A DNA stretch of 64,000 nucleotides from Segatella oris (GTDB lineage Bacteria > Bacteroidota > Bacteroidia > Bacteroidales > Bacteroidaceae). Below, in pieces: positions 9,151 through 17,162 of this stretch (the first letter of the stretch is position 1; each line of letters begins with the position of its first letter). The DNA lies in assembly GCF_900637655.1 (NCBI RefSeq), contig NZ_LR134384.1, positions 1,426,001-1,490,000 of the forward strand, written 5' to 3'. The notes below the pieces were generated by a model, which did not search any database, was not told the DNA's origin, and saw nothing but the letters and a program-made list of their open reading frames with translations. The position numbers were made by a program, and so were the translations under genes.

Positions 9151-9260
9151 TAAAGTGACGCATTTCATCTCGTGAAGTGCGTCATTTTATCTTGTGAAGT
9201 GCGTCATTTTATCGCCTCATTTGACTTGTTTCATCGCGTGATTACATTCATTTCACAAAC
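9151..9260. repeat. 22-bp-period intergenic array, copy 2
   Basis: Units start at 9151, 9173, 9195, 9217 and 9239. The units at 9173 and 9195 are almost identical (TGAAGTGCGTCATTTTATC) and the flanking ones are more degenerate. The core GTGCGTCATTTT resembles TTGCGTCACTTT of the array at 4076. It lies in the spacer upstream of the M48 protease; the rest of 9014-9390 shows only the promoter listed next. Confidence 0.7.
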
Positions 9261-9321
9261 CGATGAGTGGGGAATGAGGTCATCAGATAATGCAAAACAT
9301 ACTGAAAAATAACGTATTTTC

Positions 9322-9352
9322 TTTGTTATTCTCACTTTTTAGACTATATTTG
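9322..9352 (+). promoter_or_regulatory. Promoter of the M48 protease gene
   Basis: -33 TTTG (9322-9325), 19-bp spacer, -7 TATATTTG (9345-9352): an exact Bacteroidota promoter, 38 bp upstream of the ATG at 9391. Confidence 0.75.
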
Positions 9353-9390
9353 CATCTGTAAAATTGCAGAATTAGAGATTAAAGAAAAGA

Positions 9391-10278
9391 ATGAAGAATG
9401 TAAAAAGTTTGATGCTGATATTGGCCACTTCGTTGCTGATAGCAGCATGCGGAACGACACAGACTGTGCCTGTGACAGGTCGCAAGCATTCGCTGTTGGT
9501 CAGTGATGCACAGGTGTTGAGCCTCAGTAAGGAAGAATATAGCAAATATATGAAAAGTGCAAAGCTGTCTGCAAACGCTGCTAACACTGCCATGGTACAG
9601 CGGGTGGGCAGGCGTTTGGCTTCTGCTGTTGAGGCATATCTGCGTAATAACGGTGCTGCAGATGAGATTAAGAATTTCTCTTGGGAGTTCAATCTTGTTG
9701 CTGACAAGAATGTCAATGCCTTCTGTATGCCGGGAGGAAAGATTGTTGTCTATGAGGGCTTGTTGCCTGTGACACAGGATGAAGCTTCTTTGGCAATAGT
9801 CCTTGGGCACGAGATTGCACATGCTGTTGCCAAGCATAGTGCTGAACAGATGTCGAAGAAAATACGCCAGAGCTATGGCACTCAGATAGGAAGTCAGATC
9901 CTTGGAGCTATTGCAGGTCAGTCGGTTGGTGATTTGGCAGGTGCTGTTGCACAGCAAGGTTTCAGCTTTGCCAACCTCCGTTACAGTCGTGACAATGAGA
10001 CAGAAGCCGACCATATCGGTCTGATTTTCGCTGCTATGGCTGGTTATAATCCGCAGGTGGCAGTGCCTTTCTGGAAGCGAATGGCAGCTTTGAGTGGAAA
10101 TAGTAATCAGAGTGACATGTTCAGTGATCACCCCAGTGATGCCAAACGCATTGCAGCTATCCAGCAGTGGATGCCTACAGCCATGAAATATTACGAGGCT
10201 TCGGGCTATGCTTCAAAGTCTGTACCGTCCGTAAAGCTTAATCCAGCAAAGAAGAAAGCTTCTCATCGAAGACGATAA
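9391..10278 (+). CDS. M48 family metallopeptidase lipoprotein
   Basis: 295 residues. A lipoprotein signal with lipobox LIAAC places the lipidated Cys at residue 20, so the enzyme is probably anchored in the outer or inner membrane facing the periplasm. The zinc site HEIAH (140-144) and the downstream ETEAD (203-207) supply the metal ligands and catalytic Glu of the M48 (Oma1/BepA/LoiP-like) family. A conserved NAFCMPGGKIVVYEGLL lies just before the active site. A basic tail (KKKASHRRR) is unusual but harmless. Family members degrade misassembled envelope proteins; the substrate here is inferred only. It has its own promoter and a terminator at 10329. Confidence 0.93.
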   Translation: MKNVKSLMLILATSLLIAACGTTQTVPVTGRKHSLLVSDAQVLSLSKEEYSKYMKSAKLSANAANTAMVQRVGRRLASAVEAYLRNNGAADEIKNFSWEFNLVADKNVNAFCMPGGKIVVYEGLLPVTQDEASLAIVLGHEIAHAVAKHSAEQMSKKIRQSYGTQIGSQILGAIAGQSVGDLAGAVAQQGFSFANLRYSRDNETEADHIGLIFAAMAGYNPQVAVPFWKRMAALSGNSNQSDMFSDHPSDAKRIAAIQQWMPTAMKYYEASGYASKSVPSVKLNPAKKKASHRRR

Positions 10279-10328
10279 AAGCAGTGTTTGCCGTCCTTAC
10301 CCACTTCAGAAGAAAGGGGTAGGGGCGT

Positions 10329-10357
10329 AGCCTGTTCCTGATAGGAACGGCTTTTTT
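10329..10357 (+). terminator. Terminator after the M48 protease gene
   Basis: Hairpin AGCCTGTTCC / GGAACGGCT with a one-base bulge and a short loop, followed by six T. Confidence 0.7.
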
Positions 10358-10388
10358 GACAGAAGATATTATTTTGTTTCATCTTTAA

Positions 10389-10847
10389 ATGATCATGACC
10401 ATGATAGATTACATTGTAGGAAACTTATGGATAATGTGGGCAGTCATCATGTTGGGTTGCCTTATTCTCGAACTGAGTTCGGGCGATTTCTTTATCACCT
10501 GCCTTGCTATCGGTGCCTTGGTAGCTACAGGTGCCTCATTCGTTTTTCCTTTCTGGGCACAGATATTGATATGGGCAGTCTGCTCGATACTGAGTATTTG
10601 GCTCATTCGTCCTAAGCTGCTCCGTCGCTTGCATGCTGCCGGTGAAGAGCGTCTCAGTAATGCTGATGCCTTGATAGGACGTATTGGGATCGTGATCGAA
10701 CCTATTCTTGCTGACGGAAGTGGTTATGTGAAAGTGGATGGCGATGAGTGGAAGGCAGTCAGCAATGTTCCTGAAACAATAGAAAAAGGTAGTAAGGTGG
10801 AAATCATTGCCCGGGATTCAATCATTGTAACAGTAAAGTTGATATAA
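10389..10847 (+). CDS. NfeD-like membrane protein
   Basis: 152 residues with three hydrophobic helices in the first 75 residues (LWIMWAVIMLGCLILEL, FFITCLAIGALVATGASF, WAQILIWAVCSILSIWLI). A C-terminal OB-fold follows (about 90-150: DALIGRIGIVIEPILADGSGYVKVDGDEWKAV). This is the short NfeD form that is regularly encoded just upstream of an SPFH/stomatin gene, exactly as here (31-bp gap). The pair is thought to organise membrane microdomains. The first ATG of MIMTMIDYIVGN is taken as start; the ATG at 10401 is equally possible. Confidence 0.9.
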   Translation: MIMTMIDYIVGNLWIMWAVIMLGCLILELSSGDFFITCLAIGALVATGASFVFPFWAQILIWAVCSILSIWLIRPKLLRRLHAAGEERLSNADALIGRIGIVIEPILADGSGYVKVDGDEWKAVSNVPETIEKGSKVEIIARDSIIVTVKLI

Positions 10848-10878
10848 TGAATAACTGATAACATAAATAAATTAGCGT

Positions 10879-11829
10879 ATGGGAATCTATTATGCAGTGG
10901 CGGCCTTCGTTGTTCTGGCCATCATTTTCATTAAGATGACTGTGGTGATTATTCCACAGAGTGAAACGAGAATTGTAGAACGTTTGGGTAAGTATTATGC
11001 GACACTCAAGCCGGGTATCAATCTGATTATTCCTTTTGTAGACCGTACAAAGACGATAGTTGCGATGCATAACGGTCGCTATGTCTACACCAATACGATT
11101 GATCTGCGTGAGCAAGTGTATGATTTTGCACGCCAGAATGTAATCACAAAAGATAACATTCAGATGCAGATTAATGCTTTACTCTATTTCCAAATCGTTG
11201 ATCCGTTTAAGGCTGTCTATGAGATTAATAATCTGCCGAATGCCATAGAGAAGCTGACACAGACCACTTTACGTAATATCATCGGTGAAATGGAACTTGA
11301 TCAAACCCTCACCAGCCGCGACATCATTAATACAAAGTTACGCGGTGTGCTTGATGATGCCACCAACAAGTGGGGAATTAAGGTCAACCGTGTGGAGCTT
11401 CAGGATATCACACCTCCTCAAAGTGTGCTTCAAGCCATGGAGAAACAGATGCAGGCAGAGCGTAACAAGCGTGCAACAATCTTGACAAGTGAGGGAGAAA
11501 AGCAGGCACAAATTCTACAGAGTGAGGGTGACAAGGCTGCCATTATCAATAAAGCTGAGGCTGCCAAGCAACAGGCTATCCTCAATGCAGAGGGTGAGGC
11601 GACTGCACGCATACGCAAAGCAGAAGCCGAGGCAATCGCTATAGGCAAGATTACTGAAGCCGTTGGCAAGAGTACGAACCCTGCCAACTATCTTCTTGCA
11701 CAGAAATATATTCAGATGATGCAGGAATTGGCACATGGAGACAAGAACAAGACCGTGTTCCTGCCTTACGAAGCTACCAATATGTTGGGAAGCATTGGTG
11801 GTATCAAGGAACTTTTCAAGGCTGAATAA
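10879..11829 (+). CDS. qmcA: SPFH/Band 7 (stomatin-like) membrane protein
   Basis: 316 residues. One N-terminal membrane anchor (YYAVAAFVVLAIIFIKMTVVII) precedes an SPFH domain (about 25-185) with VPxxE-like SETRIVERLGKYYATLKPGIN. A long Ala/Glu-rich coiled coil follows (about 190-265, SEGEKQAQILQSEGDKAA). This is the QmcA/stomatin architecture, which oligomerises in the inner membrane and partners with NfeD proteins such as the one encoded directly upstream. It is probably cotranscribed with that gene. Confidence 0.93.
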   Translation: MGIYYAVAAFVVLAIIFIKMTVVIIPQSETRIVERLGKYYATLKPGINLIIPFVDRTKTIVAMHNGRYVYTNTIDLREQVYDFARQNVITKDNIQMQINALLYFQIVDPFKAVYEINNLPNAIEKLTQTTLRNIIGEMELDQTLTSRDIINTKLRGVLDDATNKWGIKVNRVELQDITPPQSVLQAMEKQMQAERNKRATILTSEGEKQAQILQSEGDKAAIINKAEAAKQQAILNAEGEATARIRKAEAEAIAIGKITEAVGKSTNPANYLLAQKYIQMMQELAHGDKNKTVFLPYEATNMLGSIGGIKELFKAE

Positions 11830-11899
11830 AAAAAATAACACAGCATTTGTTTTATGGTCTCATAATATTTTCATACTTTTGTGATAAAATGTCAGGCGT

Positions 11900-12991
11900 A
11901 TGAATATTGCAATCGTTTGTGGGGCACGTCCTAATTTTATAAAGGTGGCTCCGATTATCCGAACCATTAGAAACAATAAGAGTTATAGTGCTGTAAACTA
12001 TCAGCTTATCTATACCGGAACCGCGGACGACCCTTCACTTGAGGCTTCACTCTTCACTGATCTTGAGATTGGTCGTCCCGATGTGTTCTTGGATGTTGAC
12101 TGTGAGAACCTCAACGAACTTACCGGTCAGGTGATGTCAAAGTTCGAACAATATCTGCAACAGCATCCGACTGATGTCGTCATCGTTGTTGACGACCTTG
12201 CAAGTACAATGGCAACGGCTATCGTTACCAAGAAACAGGGCATCAAATTAGCACATATTGCAGCTGGAACACGCAGCTTTGATATCAATATGCCGAAAGA
12301 AATCAATCGTCTTGTCATTGATGGTTTGAGCGATGTTCTCTTCACGGCAGGTATCAGTAACAACAACATTGCCAACAAAGAGGGTGCAGAGTTGAGTAAG
12401 GTCTACATGGTTGGCAACATTCTTATTGATAATCTTCGCTATAATCACGGTCGCTTGAAGCGTCCTGCCGTACTTGATAAACTTAGACTTGAGGAAGGCA
12501 AGTATATTGTATTCACGCTCAACCGTAAAGCCCTTATTGACAACAAAGCACATCTTGCCCAGCTCGTCAAGGCTGTTATCAGTGGCATGAACGATGCAAC
12601 ACTGCCTATTATTGCTCCTCTTCGTGGTTGTGCAGCTGGTGTTGTCAAGGAAATCTTGGTTGAGACCAGTTACCCTTCTGCTATCACGTTGATAGAGCCC
12701 CAAAGCTATCTTGACTTTGAATATATTACGGCTCATGCCTGTGGTATCATCACTGATAGCGGTAATGTGGCCGAAGAAGCAACATTTAATCAAATCCCTT
12801 GCATTACACTCAATAGCTATACGGAGCATATCGAAACCGTGAAAGTGGGTACGAATGTCCTTGTTGGTGAGGATCCAAAACTTCTTTCAGCTTCGGTTTC
12901 CAATATGATTTCGGGGCAGTGGAAAGCATCTGGTATTCCCGAACGTTGGGATGGACGGAGTGCTGAACGTATTTTGCAGATACTCTGTTAG
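11900..12991 (+). CDS. WecB-like UDP-GlcNAc 2-epimerase homologue lacking catalytic residues
   Basis: 363 residues, matching the length and GT-B fold pattern of non-hydrolysing UDP-GlcNAc 2-epimerases: GARPNFIKVAPI at 8-19, MPKEINR at 131-137, TDSGNVAEEA at 285-294, VKVGTN near 314-319. Key positions differ. The family motif HVEAGLRS reads HIAAGTRS (Glu117 of the E. coli enzyme is Ala121). PEEINR reads PKEINR (Glu131 is Lys133). TLHR reads TLNR (His213 is Asn208). TERP reads TEHI. Arg10 and the Asp95 equivalent (Asp99) are kept. The frame is intact and unusual substitutions are confined to the active site, so it may be a pseudoenzyme or may catalyse something else. No sugar-nucleotide or capsule genes are next to it. 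It lies 70 bp after the SPFH gene. Confidence 0.88.
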   Translation: MNIAIVCGARPNFIKVAPIIRTIRNNKSYSAVNYQLIYTGTADDPSLEASLFTDLEIGRPDVFLDVDCENLNELTGQVMSKFEQYLQQHPTDVVIVVDDLASTMATAIVTKKQGIKLAHIAAGTRSFDINMPKEINRLVIDGLSDVLFTAGISNNNIANKEGAELSKVYMVGNILIDNLRYNHGRLKRPAVLDKLRLEEGKYIVFTLNRKALIDNKAHLAQLVKAVISGMNDATLPIIAPLRGCAAGVVKEILVETSYPSAITLIEPQSYLDFEYITAHACGIITDSGNVAEEATFNQIPCITLNSYTEHIETVKVGTNVLVGEDPKLLSASVSNMISGQWKASGIPERWDGRSAERILQILC

Positions 12992-13645
12992 TTACTTCGT
13001 TTAACGGATACATGTTTATTAGAGTTGTTAAGTATAAACTTGTGTCCGTCAACAATGTTAAATAATGTATTAATCCTTGCTTTTCTTTTTTCCTTTCTCT
13101 ATTTTTGTAGCGAAAGGAAAGGATTTCCATTAATTCCAGAATATATTGAATTAGATGACATTGAAGTATTAAAGTAAGAAGCAAAACATCTCTATTTAGC
13201 GTAATAATTAATTTTCGCATTAACAAGCTTCAATTTAGATTCGATAGGTTATAGTTGTAAAGGAGATTTATTCAGGAGATGTTTTATCAGAAGCCGTCGG
13301 GCTTCAAATCCCATAGGCGCTGTGTGCTTAGGTAGCATGCAGCGTTTGATACGTTTGGGCTTTCAGCTATTTTTCCCTATAGTATATGGGATAATTGAAG
13401 GCATTGAATATGAATTCAGGTTGCTATATCTGTTATCTCATGGGCGAATGATTTGTTTTTTCAGGAAATTCAACCTGTTGTTTCTTTATTATTACTATTT
13501 TTTTTATCTTTGCAATGTATCTGCTGATTTAATGCTTTCGTTAGATCAAATGTGTGGTGCCAAGCTTGCTTGCCCATTTCCATAGTGTGGAAACGCTCTT
13601 TTGGAAAGCAGAAAAAGAACTTTGATAGTTTTAATTAATAATCAT
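12992..13645. other. Gene-poor spacer
   Basis: About 650 bp without a convincing gene. Short open frames have no start signal or family resemblance. A -7-like TATTTTTG near 13100 is followed by a short open stretch ending at 13176 (GFPLIPEYIELDDIEVLK) that could be the tail of a lost gene. A -7 box TATCTTTG at 13506-13513, lacking a clear -33 box, is the likely promoter of the barrel gene that starts at 13646. Confidence 0.5.
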
Positions 13646-14245
13646 ATGAAACGAAAAATGATAATCCTGTTGGCTGCATTATGTTTTGCATTAACAGGAA
13701 ATGCGCAGAAAAAGACCATTGAACACAACTTCTATCTGGGAGTTGGAGTTGCGAATATGATGGAGGGTGGCGTCTATTATGCTTCGTGTGTGGGCTATGG
13801 ACTGAACTGCTATCTGTCACCCCATTGGTCAGTCATGCCTGGTGTAGGCTATCGTGGCCGATTTGGGAATCCATTTGAAAGTGCTATGATAGGTAAAGAA
13901 TACTATGATTGCTCTTTCTTAGATGTGCCCGTTTTGGTGCAGTATCATCAGCATGCATCTGAAGAAAACGGGTGGGTTGCAGAACTCGGTCCGGTATTTT
14001 CAATCCTTACATCGAATGATTATCATTATGTTGATGCCGACCCTACTGACGAATTAAATGGAAAGAAAGTGTACCGAAACTTTGATTTCGGCATCCAGCC
14101 CGGCATTTATTATCAAGTGGGAAAGCATTGGCGCTTTGGTGTTTAAGCCCATGTAGGTTTTCTAAATATAGTGAAGAAGTATCCGAATATGAGCGAAACC
14201 CTGTATACACATGATGTTATGGCCACCGTAAACTTCCACCTCTGA
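13646..14245 (+). pseudogene. Outer membrane beta-barrel protein interrupted by one TAA stop
   Basis: From the ATG at 13646 there is a signal peptide (MKRKMIILLAALCFALTGNAQ) and a small outer membrane barrel (PorT/OmpA-like beta-brl; GVGVANMMEGGVYYAS, LNCYLSPHWSVMPGVGYRG). The frame meets TAA at 14144-14146 after WRFGV. In the same frame it continues for exactly 32 more codons (AHVGFLNIVKKYPN...) to TGA at 14243-14245, ending in VNFHL, a classic final barrel strand with an aromatic/hydrophobic C-terminus. A single nonsense change (for example CAA or AAA to TAA) therefore removed the last two strands or so. Full product would be 199 residues. A sequencing error is the main alternative. Confidence 0.8.
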
Positions 14246-14294
14246 TGAAATTGGAAAAGTGAAAGGCTGAAAATTGTAGAAGTACAGATGAAGA

Positions 14295-14339
14295 ACAAGC
14301 AGGTGAAAGGGTAGGCAAGTTGCTTTTTTACCTGTTTGT
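14295..14339 (+). terminator. Terminator after the interrupted barrel gene
   Basis: ACAAGCAGGT (14295-14304) pairs with ACCTGTTTGT (14330-14339), 9 of 10 bases, across a 25-nt loop, and a T-run follows. Its position between convergent genes means it may work in both directions. Confidence 0.45.
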
Positions 14340-14380
14340 TTTTAATCTTTTCTTTTTTACATTTTCACCTTTTTAGCTTA

Positions 14381-15589
14381 TCAATACTCCCTTGTTCCCC
14401 ATTTTTCGGCTATTTCTTTCATGATAGCAGGCTTGCATATTCCATAGAAATTATGGGCACGTGCAGTTTCATAAATGTTTTTGCAGTCTTTCATCAGCAC
14501 GGCTGTCCATGCAGTTTGGTCCCATGTAGCATCAGGATCATCAGGCATCATATATTCTTCAAACCTTTTGCGCATCTTGTATTCTGAACTGGCAAAATAG
14601 CAGAATATGTGCGCTTTCTGCTCAATATTGAAATGATTGACATTCATGTTGTTCTCATCTTGCAGTAATTGCGAGACATAAAGTGCAAAATGCTGGTCAT
14701 AATAATCATGGTCATTGCCAGTTGTATTCCTTTCAATGGTTTCGATTAAAGGCGTGTTCACGATGAGTTTATCATTTCCCGATTTCGTGAATATGTTCTG
14801 GAAAAAGGTTGTTGGTGACTCTTCATTGCTGGTGAAAGTCCATTGATTGAGTAGCTGGTTGCCATAATATTTGTAGGTGTAGAATAGTTCGTGTAGAATA
14901 TCTTCACCCCCATATATATCGCCAATACCACCATAGCCTTCTTCAAATTCCTTATTGGTTGTCATGGTTTTCAGTATCTTGAAAGCAGTCGCATCATCAT
15001 AAATCACAAAATTGTTGAGGGCCATAATCTGCTTGAAAAAACACGAACTCAGCACAATTTTGTCGCCTTGAATTGATATCAAATCATTGAGTAGCCAATT
15101 GAATGTTACGATTCCTTTCTCACACAATGCATAATATGTGCTGGCAAAGTCGTAGCTTCCATCACTCGATAGTGACTGATAAGGCTTGGCATTATTCGTA
15201 TCTATCTGTTTACCGAAGACTGCTTTTATCCGCTTTTGGAATAAGTCAGCTGACGGCTTTTTATATCCATGTGTCTGCAGATAGTATTCCACAAAGGGGA
15301 GAGTCAGCATAAAATCTTCCTTTGTTGGCTCATATCTGGGTTGGGATTGGTCATCACGGAAGTCACCACCACACCATGCCAACTCCTGCAATTTCAGGTG
15401 TTTTTTCAAGTTGTTCCAGTCAATGCCCATTGCTTTCAGCTGTTCTTTTGTGAGAATGCTGTCATATTTTGTAGGAAATGTCGTTGGTTGTTGGCTTGCT
15501 GTTACGGCCTTTTCTTTGGTTTTTGTGCTGCACTGGATAGGCATGACGGCCACTGCAAACAGCAATATTAAGGGCAGTGTTTTTTTCAT
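14381..15589 (-). CDS. Lipoprotein of unknown function
   Basis: 402 residues with a lipoprotein signal (MKKTLPLILLFAVAVMPIQC, lipidated Cys at about 20). The mature protein is acidic, mostly helical and rich in aromatic residues (ELAWCGGDFRDD, YYDQHFALYVSQLLQDENN, DATWDQTAWTAVLMKDCKN). I do not recognise a domain. It is a single gene with its own promoter at 15720-15751 and no functional neighbours. Confidence 0.8.
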   Translation of the reverse strand: MKKTLPLILLFAVAVMPIQCSTKTKEKAVTASQQPTTFPTKYDSILTKEQLKAMGIDWNNLKKHLKLQELAWCGGDFRDDQSQPRYEPTKEDFMLTLPFVEYYLQTHGYKKPSADLFQKRIKAVFGKQIDTNNAKPYQSLSSDGSYDFASTYYALCEKGIVTFNWLLNDLISIQGDKIVLSSCFFKQIMALNNFVIYDDATAFKILKTMTTNKEFEEGYGGIGDIYGGEDILHELFYTYKYYGNQLLNQWTFTSNEESPTTFFQNIFTKSGNDKLIVNTPLIETIERNTTGNDHDYYDQHFALYVSQLLQDENNMNVNHFNIEQKAHIFCYFASSEYKMRKRFEEYMMPDDPDATWDQTAWTAVLMKDCKNIYETARAHNFYGICKPAIMKEIAEKWGTREY

Positions 15590-15719
15590 ATTGTTCTTTT
15601 ATTGCGCTCAGTAGAATTTTCTTTATTTTGTTGATACACTCTGTTTATGCTATTGTTGTCGTAGCAAGCACTGCTGAGTAGCGGATTGTTGCTGACCAAC
15701 GAGAGTGTTCAACCTTCGC

Positions 15720-15751
15720 AAAGGTATATTATTCTGCATTAATTTCCAAAT
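15720..15751 (-). promoter_or_regulatory. Promoter of the unknown lipoprotein gene
   Basis: Minus strand: -33 TTTG (15748-15751), 20-bp spacer, -7 TACCTTTG (15720-15727), exact consensus. The leader is about 125 nt. Confidence 0.7.
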
Positions 15752-15792
15752 TTTTGAAGCGCAGTTTTGTTGAGTTTATTCTTGTTTTAGGG

Positions 15793-16863
15793 TTAAGCAG
15801 AAACAATCAAAAGCCCTGATGAGCGTCCATTAGAATGCTTGCTAAATCCACTGTCGCTTCCATTTTGCTCCTTTTGCGCTTGTCTTTTGGCCCATTCGAT
15901 GCTGTAAAGTTTGTTCTGATAGGCCATGAATTGGGCACGCGTTTTGCTCCCAGGGCGCATCAGATTGGCTAAATAGTCCTTGGCATCAGCATTGTCTTTG
16001 ATTCGTTTGGCATGCGATTGGCAGTAGAGTTGAAACCAGAAAAGCAGATTACGGCGCACAACAAAGTTTGTTCGCACGGCAAGATTAGCGATGCGTTCGA
16101 GGCTTGTCATGTAGTCGTTGTCTTGATAAAGCTGGCTTAACAGGTTGCGTGTCACGCCCATTTCTACTCTTGAGAATTGGGTTTCTGATGCATGTTCGGG
16201 CTGATGTTGCATTTCTGTTTGCTGTCTCTCCCATTGTTTTGTGACACAAGATGTAGCTGCATGTATAGCTGTTATATTTTCATTTCTCCTCAAAATCCTC
16301 CCGTCGGCGTCGAACTCCCCTCCTTGGGAGGGGTTGGGGGAGGTTCCCCTTGGTTTAATGGAGGCTCCCTTTCTCTTTTTCTCTTTCGTCGTTATTTGTT
16401 CTTGTTCTAGTTCTTTGTTCTTAGAAAAGCTAACTTCTTGATTATCAAGAGGTTCATTTGTTAATTTATCTAAACTTCTGTTTGACTTTTCATTATTTGC
16501 AGAATAATTGCCGAAAAACTACTGCAAATATGGACTGAAAAGTATTTTATTGTTGCTGTTGATTTGGAACAGCGAAGGAAAGTCATTGATGATTTGCAGA
16601 ATAGTCTTTTGACTCTTATGGCAGGCATGGGCAATTTCAGATATAACATAGAGTGGGGCGCGGCAGTCGGTGCGACGCTCTATGAGGTATTTCATCATGA
16701 ATACAGCAATTCCCCAGCCTGCAATGCCATATTTTTCTCTCAGCATAGTCATGTCATAGGAGTTGAGAAACGAGATTTCAAAACGCATATGAAGTGTAGA
16801 TTTGTTCATGGCACGGTGGTTACGGGCTGCCATGTTGCCCCTTTGCATATGATTATTTTCCAT
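15793..16863 (-). pseudogene. Lin1244/Lin1753-domain (DUF4373-like) protein interrupted by one TAG stop
   Basis: The first part starts at 16863 (MENNHMQRGNMAARNHR) and carries a domain like the Lin1244/Lin1753 N-terminal domain (MRFEISFLNSYDMTMLREKYGIAGWGIAV...). It stops at TAG 16519-16521 after FSPYLQ. The same frame then stays open for 75 codons without a stop and joins the second part (to 15793), which contains the usual polar linker and a helical C-terminal domain (NLLFWFQLYCQSHAKRIKD). The whole would be about 356 residues. Such proteins are common in Bacteroidota mobile DNA and plasmids, and their role is unclear. A nonsense mutation such as CAG to TAG explains the break; suppression or sequencing error are alternatives. 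Confidence 0.8.
16317..16333. repeat. G/C-rich palindrome inside the pseudogene linker
   Basis: CCCCTCC (16317-16323) and GGAGGGG (16327-16333) form a perfect 7-bp stem around TTG, followed by G-rich flanking sequence. Read through the gene it encodes TSPNPSQGGEF, a phrase typical of small repetitive palindromic insertions in Bacteroidota coding regions. Confidence 0.5.
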
Positions 16864-16892
16864 GAAATAGATTATTGTTTGTTATCCTTTTG

Positions 16893-16925
16893 CAAAGATA
16901 CAAAATTACGACCCCCATTTGCAAA
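16893..16925 (-). promoter_or_regulatory. Promoter of the Lin1244-domain gene
   Basis: Minus strand: -33 TTTG (16922-16925), 21-bp spacer, -7 TATCTTTG (16893-16900), 30 bp upstream of the ATG at 16863. Confidence 0.7.
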
Positions 16926-16994
16926 TTTTTAAAGGAAAAAATAATAAAAAAATGAAGTGGAGGTCCTGAATTTCTAATCTCAGGCATGTTGTCG

Positions 16995-17082
16995 TGTAAT
17001 CTGTGTTGAATTGCATTGCAATCTACGTTAAAACATGGTGTAATCTGTATCAAAATACGATATGAAATGAGCTGTAGCAAAG
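16995..17082. repeat. 22-bp-period intergenic array, copy 3
   Basis: Units start at 16995, 17017, 17039 and 17061. The first three read TGTAATCTGTGTT, TGCAATCTACGTT and TGTAATCTGTATC, each followed by a variable tail; the fourth is degenerate. Period and core match the arrays at 4076 and 9151. Confidence 0.65.
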
Positions 17083-17135
17083 GTATGGAGATGCAGTTCT
17101 GATATCAGGGGCTATTAAATATATGTAATATAGAG

Positions 17136-17162
17136 AAAGGAATGCAGTTCTTTCATTCCTTT
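17136..17162. terminator. Hairpin, probable terminator
   Basis: AAAGGAATG and CATTCCTTT form a perfect 9-bp stem around a 9-nt loop, followed on the plus strand by ATTTTTTC. No plus-strand gene ends just before it, so the transcript it serves is unknown. Confidence 0.45.

Noticed and set aside
13322..13585. 87-codon open frame in the spacer before the barrel gene
   Set aside because: Phe/Leu/Tyr-rich low-complexity translation of AT-rich DNA, no start signal, and it covers the likely promoter of the next gene.
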